From Qipengyuania sp. YIM B01966 (GTDB lineage: Bacteria; Pseudomonadota; Alphaproteobacteria; Sphingomonadales; Sphingomonadaceae): a stretch of DNA of 64,000 nucleotides. Location: contig NZ_JADMNM010000006.1 of NCBI RefSeq assembly GCF_016461955.1, positions 1 to 64,000 of the forward strand. Reading direction: 5' to 3'. The notes beneath the pieces were generated by a model. It was not told the DNA's origin. It made no database searches and worked only from the letters and a program-made list of their open reading frames with translations. Of this stretch, positions 18,602-27,168 are shown piece by piece (position 1 is the first letter of the stretch; the number at the start of each line of letters is the position of its first letter). A program made the translations under genes and the position numbers.

Positions 18602-19234
18602 ATGGAACGGATCGATTCTGCCCCGCCCGCCGCGCCTGATGCGGAAGCGACCTTGGCTCACGCCGTCGCGGAACGCGCGCGTTTCCGCGAGATGAAGGAA
18701 GGCACGGCCGAGGATTGGGCAATCATCGGCGGTGAATACCGCGCCTTTGCCCGCGGCCTGCCGGACCGCGTGCTCGACCATCTGCGCCTGCTTGACGGGG
18801 ATTTCGGCGGTTTCCCGGTCTGCCGGCTCGAACATTCGCTGCAGACCGCCACCCGCGCGCACCGCGACGGGCGCGGCGAGCAATATGTCGTGATGGCGCT
18901 GCTGCACGATATTGGCGACACGCTGGGCAGCTACAACCACCCCGAGGTGGCGGCCGCGATCCTGAAGCCATTCGTCAGCGAGGAGGTTCACTGGATCTGC
19001 CAGAACCACGGCGCGTTCCAGGGCTATTATTATTTCCATTACATCGGCGGCGACCGCGAGGTGCGCGAGCAGTTTCGTGGACATCCGCATTTCGACGCCT
19101 GCGCCGAATTCTGCGAGAAATACGATCAGGCCGCGTTCGATCCCGATTACGAGAGCGAACCGCTATCCTTCTTCGAGCCGATGGTGCGCCGTGTGATGGA
19201 ACGCCCGCTGGCCTCGATGTACGTCAACGACTGA
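18602..19234 (+). CDS. HD-domain protein, possible di-iron oxygenase or phosphohydrolase
   Basis: A 210-residue HD-superfamily protein. Candidate metal ligands are H78 (LEHSLQT), H102-D103 (LLHDIGD), H113 (SYNHPE), H136 (CQNHGAF) and D175 (EKYDQAAFD). This is the His, His-Asp, His, His, Asp layout used by the PhnZ/TmpB and inositol-oxygenase branches as well as by some phosphohydrolases. Which reaction it performs is not decidable here. GAGGAG precedes ATG 18602. The 3' end overlaps the convergent M48/PDZ gene by 11 bp. It may be linked functionally to the divergent LytS pair. Confidence 0.8.
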   Translation: MERIDSAPPAAPDAEATLAHAVAERARFREMKEGTAEDWAIIGGEYRAFARGLPDRVLDHLRLLDGDFGGFPVCRLEHSLQTATRAHRDGRGEQYVVMALLHDIGDTLGSYNHPEVAAAILKPFVSEEVHWICQNHGAFQGYYYFHYIGGDREVREQFRGHPHFDACAEFCEKYDQAAFDPDYESEPLSFFEPMVRRVMERPLASMYVND

Positions 19235-20270
19235 CGCCGGCCCCTTCGGCTGACCCGGCCACCGGCGCGCTTGCCGGGGCATCGGCGGCAGGGTGCGTAT
19301 CGCGGGCGAAATCGCGCAGCCAGTTGGCCTGCCCGCCCCGCGCCTGCGAGGCGGCGATGCGTGGCAATTCGGCGGCGATGAAGCCCGCCCGTTCGTCCCA
19401 CCCGTCATGCGTGCGGACGCGGAAGATCCCGCCCGCATGGACCGGCCCCCACCGTGCCATGAAGCGGCGCGCGGCATCGGCGGGATAGCCGGCATTGGCC
19501 ATCAGCCACGGCATCATCCGGTCGGCCTCGCGTTCGGTCATGCGAATGTTGTTCTGGTTGCGGCCATTGGTGCCCAGCCACAGGCGATGTTCGAGGATAT
19601 TGTGCGCCAGTTCATGTGCCAGCGCGGCGGCGAATTCTTCCTCGGCATAGCCGAAGCCGGCGAAATTGCGCCCGATGATCACCCGCGTCCCGTCGGCCAG
19701 CGCGCGGTCGGAATCGCTCAGCACCTCGAACCGGCTGGGGCAGGCGGGCACCCCGGCAATGCTGGCGCGCTTGTCCTGCCCCTGCGCGGTGCGCCAGGCG
19801 ATCTCGACCGTGCCGGCGCTGGCGAGCGCCGCGTCGATCCTGTCGTGGAGGCCGGCCAGCCGCTTCCAGTCGGGGCTGCGCGGCGCCGGCAGATCGGCGA
19901 TGGCCTGTCCGGCAATGCTGACGATTTCGGCCCCCGGCTTCAATTCCGCCATTGCGGCAGGCGAACCGGGAGGAACCGCCTGCGCGGCAATCGGCCCCGA
20001 CAGCTTGAGCGCGGTGCGCACCTTGTCGGGCTGCGGCCAGGCGCCGGCATCCATCAGCACCAGGCCGATTGCCGGCCTGGCGGCGGCGCAGAACGGGGCA
20101 TTGGCGGTGGCGAGTTTCCAGCCGATCGCCTGAATCCGCCCTTCGGCGGCGCGCAGATCGGCGATGCTCTGCTGCAACTGCGCCGGAGTCTGCCGTTGCT
20201 GCGCACTGGCCGGGGGGGCGAGTGCCAGGGTGACAAAGGCGACACCTGTGACAACCGCTCGCCGGATCAT
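19224..20270 (-). CDS. M48-like metallopeptidase with PDZ-like segment (secreted)
   Basis: A 348-residue protein with a signal peptide (cleavage near ASA-Q, residues 21-24). A PDZ-like stretch lies at about 90-165 (GSPAAMAELKPGAEIVSIAGQAI). The zincin motif HELAH is at 219-223, with a downstream Glu in MTEREADRM as likely third ligand. This suggests a periplasmic protease. It is the last gene of the tightly packed suf-led run; its ATG overlaps the stop of the DsbA-like gene (ATGA). Confidence 0.85.
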   Translation of the reverse strand: MIRRAVVTGVAFVTLALAPPASAQQRQTPAQLQQSIADLRAAEGRIQAIGWKLATANAPFCAAARPAIGLVLMDAGAWPQPDKVRTALKLSGPIAAQAVPPGSPAAMAELKPGAEIVSIAGQAIADLPAPRSPDWKRLAGLHDRIDAALASAGTVEIAWRTAQGQDKRASIAGVPACPSRFEVLSDSDRALADGTRVIIGRNFAGFGYAEEEFAAALAHELAHNILEHRLWLGTNGRNQNNIRMTEREADRMMPWLMANAGYPADAARRFMARWGPVHAGGIFRVRTHDGWDERAGFIAAELPRIAASQARGGQANWLRDFARDTHPAADAPASAPVAGSAEGAGVSR

Positions 20271-20977
20271 TTGCGCGCCTCCTCGATCGCCTGCTGAAGC
20301 GCCGCTTCGGGCACCGCGCCTTCGATCGTGCGGCCATCGATCACCCAGCTCGGCGTGCCCGAAAAGCCCAGCTTCTGCGCCAGATCGGCGTTGCGGGCGA
20401 GTTCGAAGCTGGCTTCCTGCGATCCGGCGAACTGGCGTGCCGCAGCCATGTCGATCCCGGCGGCGGCGGCGACCCGCGCGATGCTCGCTTCGGTCGGGCG
20501 CCCGGCTGCATAAAGACCGTTATGAAAGGCGCCATATTTGCCCTGTTTGGCCGCCGCGAGCGCCATTCGTGCGGCCTGATCGCTGCCTTCGAAAATCGGC
20601 CATTCGCGGATCACCACCTTCAGATCGGGATTGCGGGCGATAAGCTGTTCGACGATTGCCTGCGATTGCCGGCAATAGCCGCAGGCATAATCGGTAAACT
20701 CGACCAGCGTGACAGTGCCCTGCGGATTGCCCAGCACCGCGCCGGGAAAGGGCGTGGTCACCGCCCCGCCCGCTTCGGCCAGCCGCGCGGCGCCCTGATC
20801 GCGTTCATACGCCTCGGCCATGCGCGGCAACAGATCGGGTGTGCCGAGCAGGAAGGCCTCGGTCCGCTTGTCGGCCATGCCGCTCGCGCTCCACAGCGCA
20901 GCACCCGCAAAGCCGCCCGCCAGCGCGAGGATCACGGTGAGGACGTAGCGGCGCAGATTGCTGGTCATGCGCGTCAC
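20267..20977 (-). CDS. DsbA-family thiol:disulfide oxidoreductase
   Basis: A 236-residue protein anchored or exported by an N-terminal hydrophobic segment (about 11-29). The thioredoxin-fold domain carries the active-site C99-G-Y-C102 (FTDYACGYCRQ) and a cis-Pro region SGTPSWVIDG. It is of the Com1/DsbA type and likely forms or isomerises disulfides in the periplasm. It starts 2 bp after the M48/TPR gene and overlaps the following gene by 4 nt. Confidence 0.9.
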   Translation of the reverse strand: MTRMTSNLRRYVLTVILALAGGFAGAALWSASGMADKRTEAFLLGTPDLLPRMAEAYERDQGAARLAEAGGAVTTPFPGAVLGNPQGTVTLVEFTDYACGYCRQSQAIVEQLIARNPDLKVVIREWPIFEGSDQAARMALAAAKQGKYGAFHNGLYAAGRPTEASIARVAAAAGIDMAAARQFAGSQEASFELARNADLAQKLGFSGTPSWVIDGRTIEGAVPEAALQQAIEEARK

Positions 20978-20979
20978 GG

Positions 20980-22329
20980 CTATCGCCGCTGGCCCTCGCG
21001 TTCAAGCTCGGCGCGCGCCTGCATCTCGATATCCTGTGCGCGCAGCCAGTCGGGCGTGCCTTCGGGCAGCGCGCTGCGGGCGGCCATCGCGCTCCTCAGC
21101 GCCTCGCCCCAGCTGCGGTTCATCGCCTGCTGCTCGGCGCTGGCGAGCCGGGCGCGGGGAATGTCGCCGCGCGCCTCGTGGACCACGCCGAGCTGATACC
21201 AGGCGAACGGATTACGCCGGTCGCGCGCCACCGCGGCGCGCAGCACCTGCTCGGCCTCGGCAAAGTTGGCGCGGTCTTCGGTGGCGATCAGCGCGTGTCC
21301 GAACAGACTGGCGATGAGCGGCTGATGCGCGGTCAGCGCGCTCGCCTGCCGCAAGGCCGGCAGCGCTTCGGTGGGGCGGCCGGATTCGAGCAGCACCTGC
21401 CCTTCGAGTTCGAGGAAATAGGGATCGGCGGGCGCGCTCGCCAGCAAATCGGTCGTTTCCGCCAGCGCGCGATCGATCTGAGCATCCTTGTGCCAGGCAT
21501 AGGCGCGGGCGTAGCGCGCAGGCACGCTCTGATCGCTTTCAGGATAGCGTTGCAGCGTGCGCTGCGGGGTCGAGAGATAGCCGTAGAGCTTCGCCTTGAC
21601 CCGTTGGAACCGCGTTTCGAGCGCGGCATCATCGGGCGCTTCCCAGGCGGAATCGCGCGTGTAATCTTCGCGCAGGCGGGCGATCCGGTCACCCGATAGC
21701 GGATGCGTGCGGACAAAGGCCTGCTCGTCATCCTGCGAGATCCCGTAGCGGAATTCCTGATTCTGCAGCTTGCCGAAAAATGCCAGCGACCCGCGCCCGG
21801 AAATGCCCGCTTCGGAAAGGTATTTGACCCCGGCCGCGTCCGCCGAACTTTCCTGCACCCGAGAGAAGGCGAGGAACTTGCCCATCGCCGCGCGCTGGCC
21901 GGCCATGATCGCGCCCATCGCCGCATCGCCCGCGCCCGCCAGCGCCGCGCCTACCCCGAGCAAGAGCGACAACAGTGAAATCCTGGTCGCCGATTCCATC
22001 GCCTCGCCGCCGCGAATGATGTGCCCGCCAGCGATATGGCCCAGCTCGTGCGCGATAACGCCCTGCACCTCGTTGGCGGTGTCGGCCGCGTCGATCAGCC
22101 CGCTATGGATGTAGATCGCCTGCCCACCCGCGACGAAAGCGTTTATCGACGGGTCGTTGACCAGCACGATATCGACCTGGCTCAGCCCTGCTGCACGGAC
22201 CAGCGGCGTGGCCATGTCCTGCAGCAGTGCCTCAGTTTCGGCATCGCGCAGGATAGACTGGGCGGCGACCGGCTGCGCGCCCAGCGCAAACAGAGCGAGG
22301 AAGGCGAGCAGGCGGCTGAAGAAACGCAT
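20980..22329 (-). CDS. BepA-like M48 metalloprotease with TPR region
   Basis: A 449-residue periplasmic protein with a signal peptide (cleavage near VAA-Q, about 24). The M48 domain has HELGH at 94-98 and the downstream ligand region RVQESSADAAG. The C-terminal half (about 270-440) is helical with TPR-like repeats (AYAWHKDAQIDRALAETTDLL, FLELEGQVLLESGRPTEALPAL). This layout matches BepA/YfgC, which acts in outer-membrane protein assembly and quality control. It lies 6 bp after the hydrolase gene and 2 bp before the DsbA-like gene. Confidence 0.9.
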   Translation of the reverse strand: MRFFSRLLAFLALFALGAQPVAAQSILRDAETEALLQDMATPLVRAAGLSQVDIVLVNDPSINAFVAGGQAIYIHSGLIDAADTANEVQGVIAHELGHIAGGHIIRGGEAMESATRISLLSLLLGVGAALAGAGDAAMGAIMAGQRAAMGKFLAFSRVQESSADAAGVKYLSEAGISGRGSLAFFGKLQNQEFRYGISQDDEQAFVRTHPLSGDRIARLREDYTRDSAWEAPDDAALETRFQRVKAKLYGYLSTPQRTLQRYPESDQSVPARYARAYAWHKDAQIDRALAETTDLLASAPADPYFLELEGQVLLESGRPTEALPALRQASALTAHQPLIASLFGHALIATEDRANFAEAEQVLRAAVARDRRNPFAWYQLGVVHEARGDIPRARLASAEQQAMNRSWGEALRSAMAARSALPEGTPDWLRAQDIEMQARAELEREGQRR

Positions 22330-22335
22330 CGCGCT

Positions 22336-23301
22336 TTATTGGCCGGTGCGGCGCTGAACGGGCGGTGAAGCGCCCGGCAGTTGTGCGAGGAAGCGTTCGA
22401 TTGCCGCCAGAACGCTGCCATCGCGGCGAAACGGGCGGCTCAACTGCATGATGATCCCGGCATGGCCCATCCCTGCAAATTCCTGGCGGGTGACGGGCGC
22501 ACCCAGCCGGGTCAGCGCCGCTTCGAGCACGCGGCTGTTGCGCGGCCGCACCACGGTGTCGGCATCGCCTGTCAGCAGCAGGAGCGGCGGACTATCGGCG
22601 CGCAGATGGTTGATTGGCTGCGACACCTCCGGGTCAGGTAGATGGCCAAAGGCATTGCGGCCCGAATCGCTGGTGAAGGGGTAGAAGTCGTAAGGGCCGG
22701 CAAGGCCGATGGCGCCTGCCACGACGCTTTCGGGCACGCCCGCCGCTGCCAGCCAGCGCGGCTCGAGCGCCAGCATCACCGCGTTGTAGGCGCCCGCCGA
22801 ATGGCCGATCAGCACCACCCGGTCGGCCGGAAGCCGGTGCGCGGCGGCCAGCCGCCGGATTGCACCGAGCGCGGCGGCGCTGTCTTCCAGCATCGCGGGA
22901 TAGCGCCCGTCGGGCACCAGCCGGTATCCGGCCAGCGCAACGGGGTAGCCCAATTCGCCAAAGGTGCGGGCGATGAAGCGGTAATCCTCGGGCGCACCCG
23001 AATGCCAGCCGCCCCCGTGATAGAACACGATCAGCGGCTTGCCAGCATCACCCCCGCCCACCGGCTGCCATAGTTCGACCCGCTGCGCGGCATGATCGCC
23101 ATAGGCCGCGCCCGCCACCAGCTCGACCGCGCGGCTGCGCGAAAAGCGCGCATCGATCCATTCGAGAGTCGCCGCCGAGCCGGTGGTGGCCGCCCAGTAC
23201 CAGATGCCCGCAGCCGCTGCCGCCAGCAGGCCGATGATCGCCATCAGCACCATCGGCCAGCGCGGCCTAGCCCGCCGCGCGGGCGGTCGTGTCGTCGCCA
23301 T
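22336..23301 (-). CDS. Alpha/beta hydrolase (esterase/HSL-like), membrane anchored
   Basis: A 321-residue protein with one N-terminal membrane segment (about 16-38). The fold shows HGGGWHSG (oxyanion hole), nucleophile GHSAG, acid GDADTVV and base GMGHAG, so the triad is complete. Substrate is unknown. The start codon lies 35 bp inside the upstream App1-type gene, an unusually long overlap for this run. A longer frame to 23403 would remove the N-terminal anchor logic and is less likely. Confidence 0.85.
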   Translation of the reverse strand: MATTRPPARRARPRWPMVLMAIIGLLAAAAAGIWYWAATTGSAATLEWIDARFSRSRAVELVAGAAYGDHAAQRVELWQPVGGGDAGKPLIVFYHGGGWHSGAPEDYRFIARTFGELGYPVALAGYRLVPDGRYPAMLEDSAAALGAIRRLAAAHRLPADRVVLIGHSAGAYNAVMLALEPRWLAAAGVPESVVAGAIGLAGPYDFYPFTSDSGRNAFGHLPDPEVSQPINHLRADSPPLLLLTGDADTVVRPRNSRVLEAALTRLGAPVTRQEFAGMGHAGIIMQLSRPFRRDGSVLAAIERFLAQLPGASPPVQRRTGQ

Positions 23302-24388
23302 CTGTATCCCCCAGCCGCTCCACCGTCCGCACGATCTGCGCCGTTGCCCCGTTGCTGGCAAGCCCGGCCTCGGCAAGGAACGCCTGGCCCGTCTGCCAGT
23401 CATCGCCCAGCCATAGCGGGACGCCGGCGACGCGGATGGTGTCCTTGGCCGCCAGCTCTTCGGCGCTCATCGCCGCGCCAACCTTGCGGATAAACACCGC
23501 CGCCACCCGGCCAGGGCAGGCGCGCACCACCTCGGCATAGGCGGTGAGATCACCCTGACTGTCATCGCCGATCAGCGCGAAGCTCAGATCGGGATAGAAC
23601 GCCAGCAGGTCGTTGATCGCGCCGATCTTGTGCGCCCCGTGGGTGCCGCTTCCAAAGGTGGCGCGGTTGAGCCCCCAATCGCGCAGCAGCAGCGGGCCAA
23701 GCGGCAGCTTTCGTTCGCTCAGGAACGCCACCAGATAGGCATAGAGGTTCCACGGCGAGGACGAGACGTAAAAGAACGGCCGGTGGTCCGCCGGCACCGT
23801 GCTGCCGACCGAAACCGGGGCCGGACCGCCGCTCAGCGCGCTGTAGAACCCGTCCGCCCCCGGCACCATCAACCGCTCGCCCGGCATCTCGGTAAAGACG
23901 CGGTCCCAATTCTCGCGCACCGAGGCGAGCCCGCCGGTGATGCCGGTTTCGATGACGGTGTCGTCAATGTCCGATACCACGGCCAGCCGCTCGCCCAGCC
24001 CTGGCGCCAGCACCGGCGCGTCGAGCATTTGCGGCCCGGCGCGGTTGGTCCAGGACAGGTGGACGTTTTCCCACGCGGTCCGTTGGGGCAAGGGGAGCGG
24101 CGGATCGAGCACGATGTCGAAGCGGACAAATCCTTCGCGATCGGTCACGCTCTGATGCCGGTGAACAGTGCCATCCGCCCCGGCCACCTCGAGCGTCACT
24201 GCCAGCTCCATCACCTCGCGCGTGGCAAACTGGCCGAGCATCGTGCGGATCGCCCGCCACTTGCCCCCGCCGGCTTTGAAATCACCCGTGCGCGGCCGCA
24301 GCGCCCGCGCGGTCAGCACCAGCCGGCCCGCGCTGCGATAGCCGAAATACGGGTAGAGGCTGGCCGGCGGGCCGAAGGCCAGCTTCAT
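23267..24388 (-). CDS. App1-type phosphatidate phosphatase domain protein (DUF2183)
   Basis: A 373-residue protein. An N-terminal beta-rich part (about 1-125) precedes a HAD-like App1 domain with VSDIDDTVIETG (D140, D142, T144), SSSPWNLYAYL and IGDDSQGD. The family name comes from yeast App1, which dephosphorylates phosphatidic acid; a lipid substrate here is an inference. Its start overlaps the sufA stop by 1 nt, placing it in the suf transcript. Confidence 0.9.
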   Translation of the reverse strand: MKLAFGPPASLYPYFGYRSAGRLVLTARALRPRTGDFKAGGGKWRAIRTMLGQFATREVMELAVTLEVAGADGTVHRHQSVTDREGFVRFDIVLDPPLPLPQRTAWENVHLSWTNRAGPQMLDAPVLAPGLGERLAVVSDIDDTVIETGITGGLASVRENWDRVFTEMPGERLMVPGADGFYSALSGGPAPVSVGSTVPADHRPFFYVSSSPWNLYAYLVAFLSERKLPLGPLLLRDWGLNRATFGSGTHGAHKIGAINDLLAFYPDLSFALIGDDSQGDLTAYAEVVRACPGRVAAVFIRKVGAAMSAEELAAKDTIRVAGVPLWLGDDWQTGQAFLAEAGLASNGATAQIVRTVERLGDTDGDDTTARAAG

Positions 24389-24741
24389 CAGACCATGAAG
24401 CTTTCGCCGCAGCCACAGGCGCCCTTGGCATTGGGATTGGCGAAGACGAAGCCGGCGGAAAAATCATCCTCCACCCAGTCCATCGTGCTGCCGACGAGAT
24501 AAAGCACGCTGGCACCGTCGATGTAAAAGGTGCCGCCGGGGGTGACGATCTTTTCGTCGAACGGCGCTTCCTCGGTCACGTAATCGACCGAATAGGCGAG
24601 GCCGGAACAACCGCGCCGCGGGGTGGACAGCTTGACCCCCACCGCATCTTCGGGCGCACTGACCATCAGCGCGGCGATGCGCTGTTCCGCGCGCGGGGTG
24701 AGGGTGACTGCGGCGGGCCGCTCGCGCAGGGTGGTGGTCAT
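24388..24741 (-). CDS. sufA: A-type iron-sulfur carrier SufA
   Basis: A 117-residue HesB/IscA-family protein with the three cluster-binding cysteines C45 (RRGCSGLAY), C109 and C111 (GACGCGESF). It carries or inserts Fe-S clusters after assembly on SufBCD. ATG 24741 overlaps the sufT stop by one base. A second A-type carrier, ErpA-like, is at 56403. Confidence 0.93.
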   Translation of the reverse strand: MTTTLRERPAAVTLTPRAEQRIAALMVSAPEDAVGVKLSTPRRGCSGLAYSVDYVTEEAPFDEKIVTPGGTFYIDGASVLYLVGSTMDWVEDDFSAGFVFANPNAKGACGCGESFMV

Positions 24742-25241
24742 CACAGCATCCCCAGTTCGAGCCGAGCCTCGTCGCTCATCTTGGCCGGATCCCACGGCGG
24801 ATCCCACACCAGATTGACCACTGCATCGCGTATGCCCGGCACCGACGCGGCGCGCAGCTCGACCTCGCCCGGCATCGATTCGGCCACCGGGCAATGCGGC
24901 GTCGTCAGCGTCATGGTGATCACCGCATCTCCGTCAGTGCTGACCTCGACGCCGTAAATCAGGCCGAGATCGTAGATGTTGACCGGGATTTCCGGATCGT
25001 AAATCTCCTTCAGCGCGGCGACCACGGCTTCGTACAATGCGCCGCCCGGCTCGCCCGGGTGGGCAGCCTCGGGCCGCTGCGCGAGGAACCCGTCGAGATA
25101 ATCACGCTTGCGCGCCAGCATCTGCTGGGGCGTCTGCTGCGGCGCGTCACCGGGGGTATCGACCGCATCCTCCACCCGCGCGCGCGGGGGCTGGGTGACC
25201 GCATCGACCTGTTCGACCTTGATTGCCCTGTTGTCGTCCAT
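24741..25241 (-). CDS. sufT: SUF system protein SufT (DUF59/MIP18 family)
   Basis: A 166-residue protein. The C-terminal DUF59 domain (about 65-166) has DPEIPVNIYDLGLIYGV and TTPHCPVAES with the conserved Cys, then WDPPWDPAKMS. An N-terminal extension of about 60 polar residues precedes it, as often seen in alphaproteobacteria. SufT aids Fe-S maturation. It lies 5 bp downstream of sufS. Confidence 0.92.
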   Translation of the reverse strand: MDDNRAIKVEQVDAVTQPPRARVEDAVDTPGDAPQQTPQQMLARKRDYLDGFLAQRPEAAHPGEPGGALYEAVVAALKEIYDPEIPVNIYDLGLIYGVEVSTDGDAVITMTLTTPHCPVAESMPGEVELRAASVPGIRDAVVNLVWDPPWDPAKMSDEARLELGML

Positions 25242-25246
25242 CGTCC

Positions 25247-26428
25247 TTACCCGAAAATCCTTCGCGTCCGCTCAAGCCCGCGCAGCAGCGCGGCAATGTC
25301 GCTTTCGTCCGAATAGAGCCCGAAGCTCGCCCGCGCGGTCGCTGGCACGCCCAGCCAGTCCATCAGCGGCTGTGCGCAATGATGGCCGGCGCGGATCGCC
25401 ACGCGCTCTTCGTCCAAGATAGTGCCGAGATCGTGCGGATGCACCCCGTCGAGCATGAACGATACGATCCCGCCGCTGCCCTCCGGCCCGAACAGCGTCA
25501 CATCATTGCGCTGGCGCAGCGCGGCGCGCAGCTGCCTGCCGAGCGCCGCCTCGTGCTCCGCGATTTCGGCGCGGCCGACGCTGTCGACATAGTCGCAGGC
25601 CGCAGCAAAGGCGATCGCCTCGACGATGGCCGGGGTGCCGGCTTCGAAGCGCTGCGGCGGCGCGGCATAGGTGCTGCCGGAAAACGCCACCCGCTCGATC
25701 ATCGCCCCGCCGCCCTGCCACGGGGGCATGGCCTCAAGCAATGCGGCCCGCCCCCACAAGGCGCCAATGCCGGTGGGGCCATAAATCTTGTGCGCGCTGA
25801 ACGCATAGAAATCGCAGTCGAGCGCGGTAACACCGACCGGGATGCGCGGCGCCGCCTGGCAGCCGTCGAGCAGCAGGCAGGCGCCAGACTTGCGTGCGAG
25901 GGCCGCCGCGCGCTTCACGTCGAGCACCGAGCCCAGCACGTTCGACATATGCGCCAGCGCGATCATGTCGAACTCGGTGGTCAGCAGCGCCTCGGCCGCA
26001 TCGAGGTCGATCCGGCCATCGGCGGTCAGCGGGCAGACGGTGATCTCCCAGCCGGCGAGCTGCCAGGGGACGATGTTCGAGTGATGCTCCAGCTGGCTCA
26101 GCAGCACGCGGCGCCGCTTGCCCGGCACACCGGGAAACTGGCGCGCGACCAGATTGATCGCCTCGGTCGCGCCGCGGGTGAAGACCAGCTCGTCCTCGTG
26201 CCCGCCGATGAACGCCGCCACCCGCCGCCGGGCCGCCTCGAAGGCCAGCGTCATGTCGGCGCTGCGGGCATAGACCCCGCGGTGAACCGTGGCGTAACTC
26301 GCGCCCAGGGCGCGCGCCGCCGCCTCGATCACTGCCAGCGGCTTCTGCGCGGTGGCGGCCGTGTCGAGATAATGCCACGGCGCACCATCGGGCAGGGTTA
26401 GGCCCGGGAAATCCGCCCGCCGGCTCAT
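25247..26428 (-). CDS. sufS: Cysteine desulfurase SufS
   Basis: A 393-residue PLP enzyme of the group II desulfurases that releases sulfur from cysteine for Fe-S assembly. PLP Lys214 lies in SAHKIYGPTG, and catalytic Cys351 in RAGHHCAQPLM. ATVHRGVY and EHHSNIVPW are further family marks. A SufE partner is not in the window. The ATG overlaps the sufD stop (ATGA). Confidence 0.96.
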   Translation of the reverse strand: MSRRADFPGLTLPDGAPWHYLDTAATAQKPLAVIEAAARALGASYATVHRGVYARSADMTLAFEAARRRVAAFIGGHEDELVFTRGATEAINLVARQFPGVPGKRRRVLLSQLEHHSNIVPWQLAGWEITVCPLTADGRIDLDAAEALLTTEFDMIALAHMSNVLGSVLDVKRAAALARKSGACLLLDGCQAAPRIPVGVTALDCDFYAFSAHKIYGPTGIGALWGRAALLEAMPPWQGGGAMIERVAFSGSTYAAPPQRFEAGTPAIVEAIAFAAACDYVDSVGRAEIAEHEAALGRQLRAALRQRNDVTLFGPEGSGGIVSFMLDGVHPHDLGTILDEERVAIRAGHHCAQPLMDWLGVPATARASFGLYSDESDIAALLRGLERTRRIFG

Positions 26429-27168
26429 CGTGGTGCGCCCGGTAACGCCGCCAGCGCGGCCCCCGTCAGCGTCTCGCGAGCGGCATCGTCAGGGAGGTCG
26501 CCAAAGGCATCGCCGATAAACGCCTCGACCAGCAGGCGGCGCGCGGCGTCAGGGCCGATCCCGCGCGCGGCGAGATAGAACGCCGCCGCATCGTCCAGCT
26601 GGCCGACCGTGGCGCCATGGGCGCATTTGACGTCGTCGGCATAGATTTCGAGCTGCGGCACGGCATGGGCGGCTGCCCCGCGTTCGAGCAGCAACCCCTT
26701 GAAGCTTTGTGCCGCATCGGTCTTCTGCGCCCCGCGCGCGACCGCCACGGTACCGAGGAAATTGCCCGCGCCCTGCCCCCAATGGACCGCGCGGACCACC
26801 TGCTCGCTGGTGCCGCCGGGCGCTGCATGGGTCACGCGGGTAACGATCTCGCGCACACTGTCGCCGCCGCCCAGCATCACCGCGCCAAGCGTGAAGCGCG
26901 CGCCTTCGCCCAGCGTCACCTCCAGCTCGACCCGGCCCAGCGCGCCCGCCGCATTGACCGCGAACAGTGCATAATGCCCGCCCGCGGCCACCTCGACCCG
27001 GCGGCGCAGGATCGGCGCGGCATCGCTGACGATCAGACTGTCGCTGACTGTTTCGCCAGCGCCGACCGCCAGCGCCTGCCAGTCGGGCACGCCGCTCTGC
27101 GCCAGCGCCTCGACCGCCGAATAACGCCATGCCTCGTCATGACGGGTGGGGAGGGGTGCGGTGGCCAT
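26425..27168 (-). CDS. sufD: Fe-S cluster assembly protein SufD (short form)
   Basis: A 247-residue product, much shorter than the roughly 420-residue E. coli SufD, lacking most of the N-terminal helical part. The beta-helix core is recognisable: YADDVKCAHGATVGQLDD, AFYLAARGI and LLVEAFIGDAF. It forms the SufBC2D scaffold with SufB and SufC. The first base of its ATG is the last base of the sufC stop. Short SufD forms are usual in related alphaproteobacteria. Confidence 0.92.
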   Translation of the reverse strand: MATAPLPTRHDEAWRYSAVEALAQSGVPDWQALAVGAGETVSDSLIVSDAAPILRRRVEVAAGGHYALFAVNAAGALGRVELEVTLGEGARFTLGAVMLGGGDSVREIVTRVTHAAPGGTSEQVVRAVHWGQGAGNFLGTVAVARGAQKTDAAQSFKGLLLERGAAAHAVPQLEIYADDVKCAHGATVGQLDDAAAFYLAARGIGPDAARRLLVEAFIGDAFGDLPDDAARETLTGAALAALPGAPR

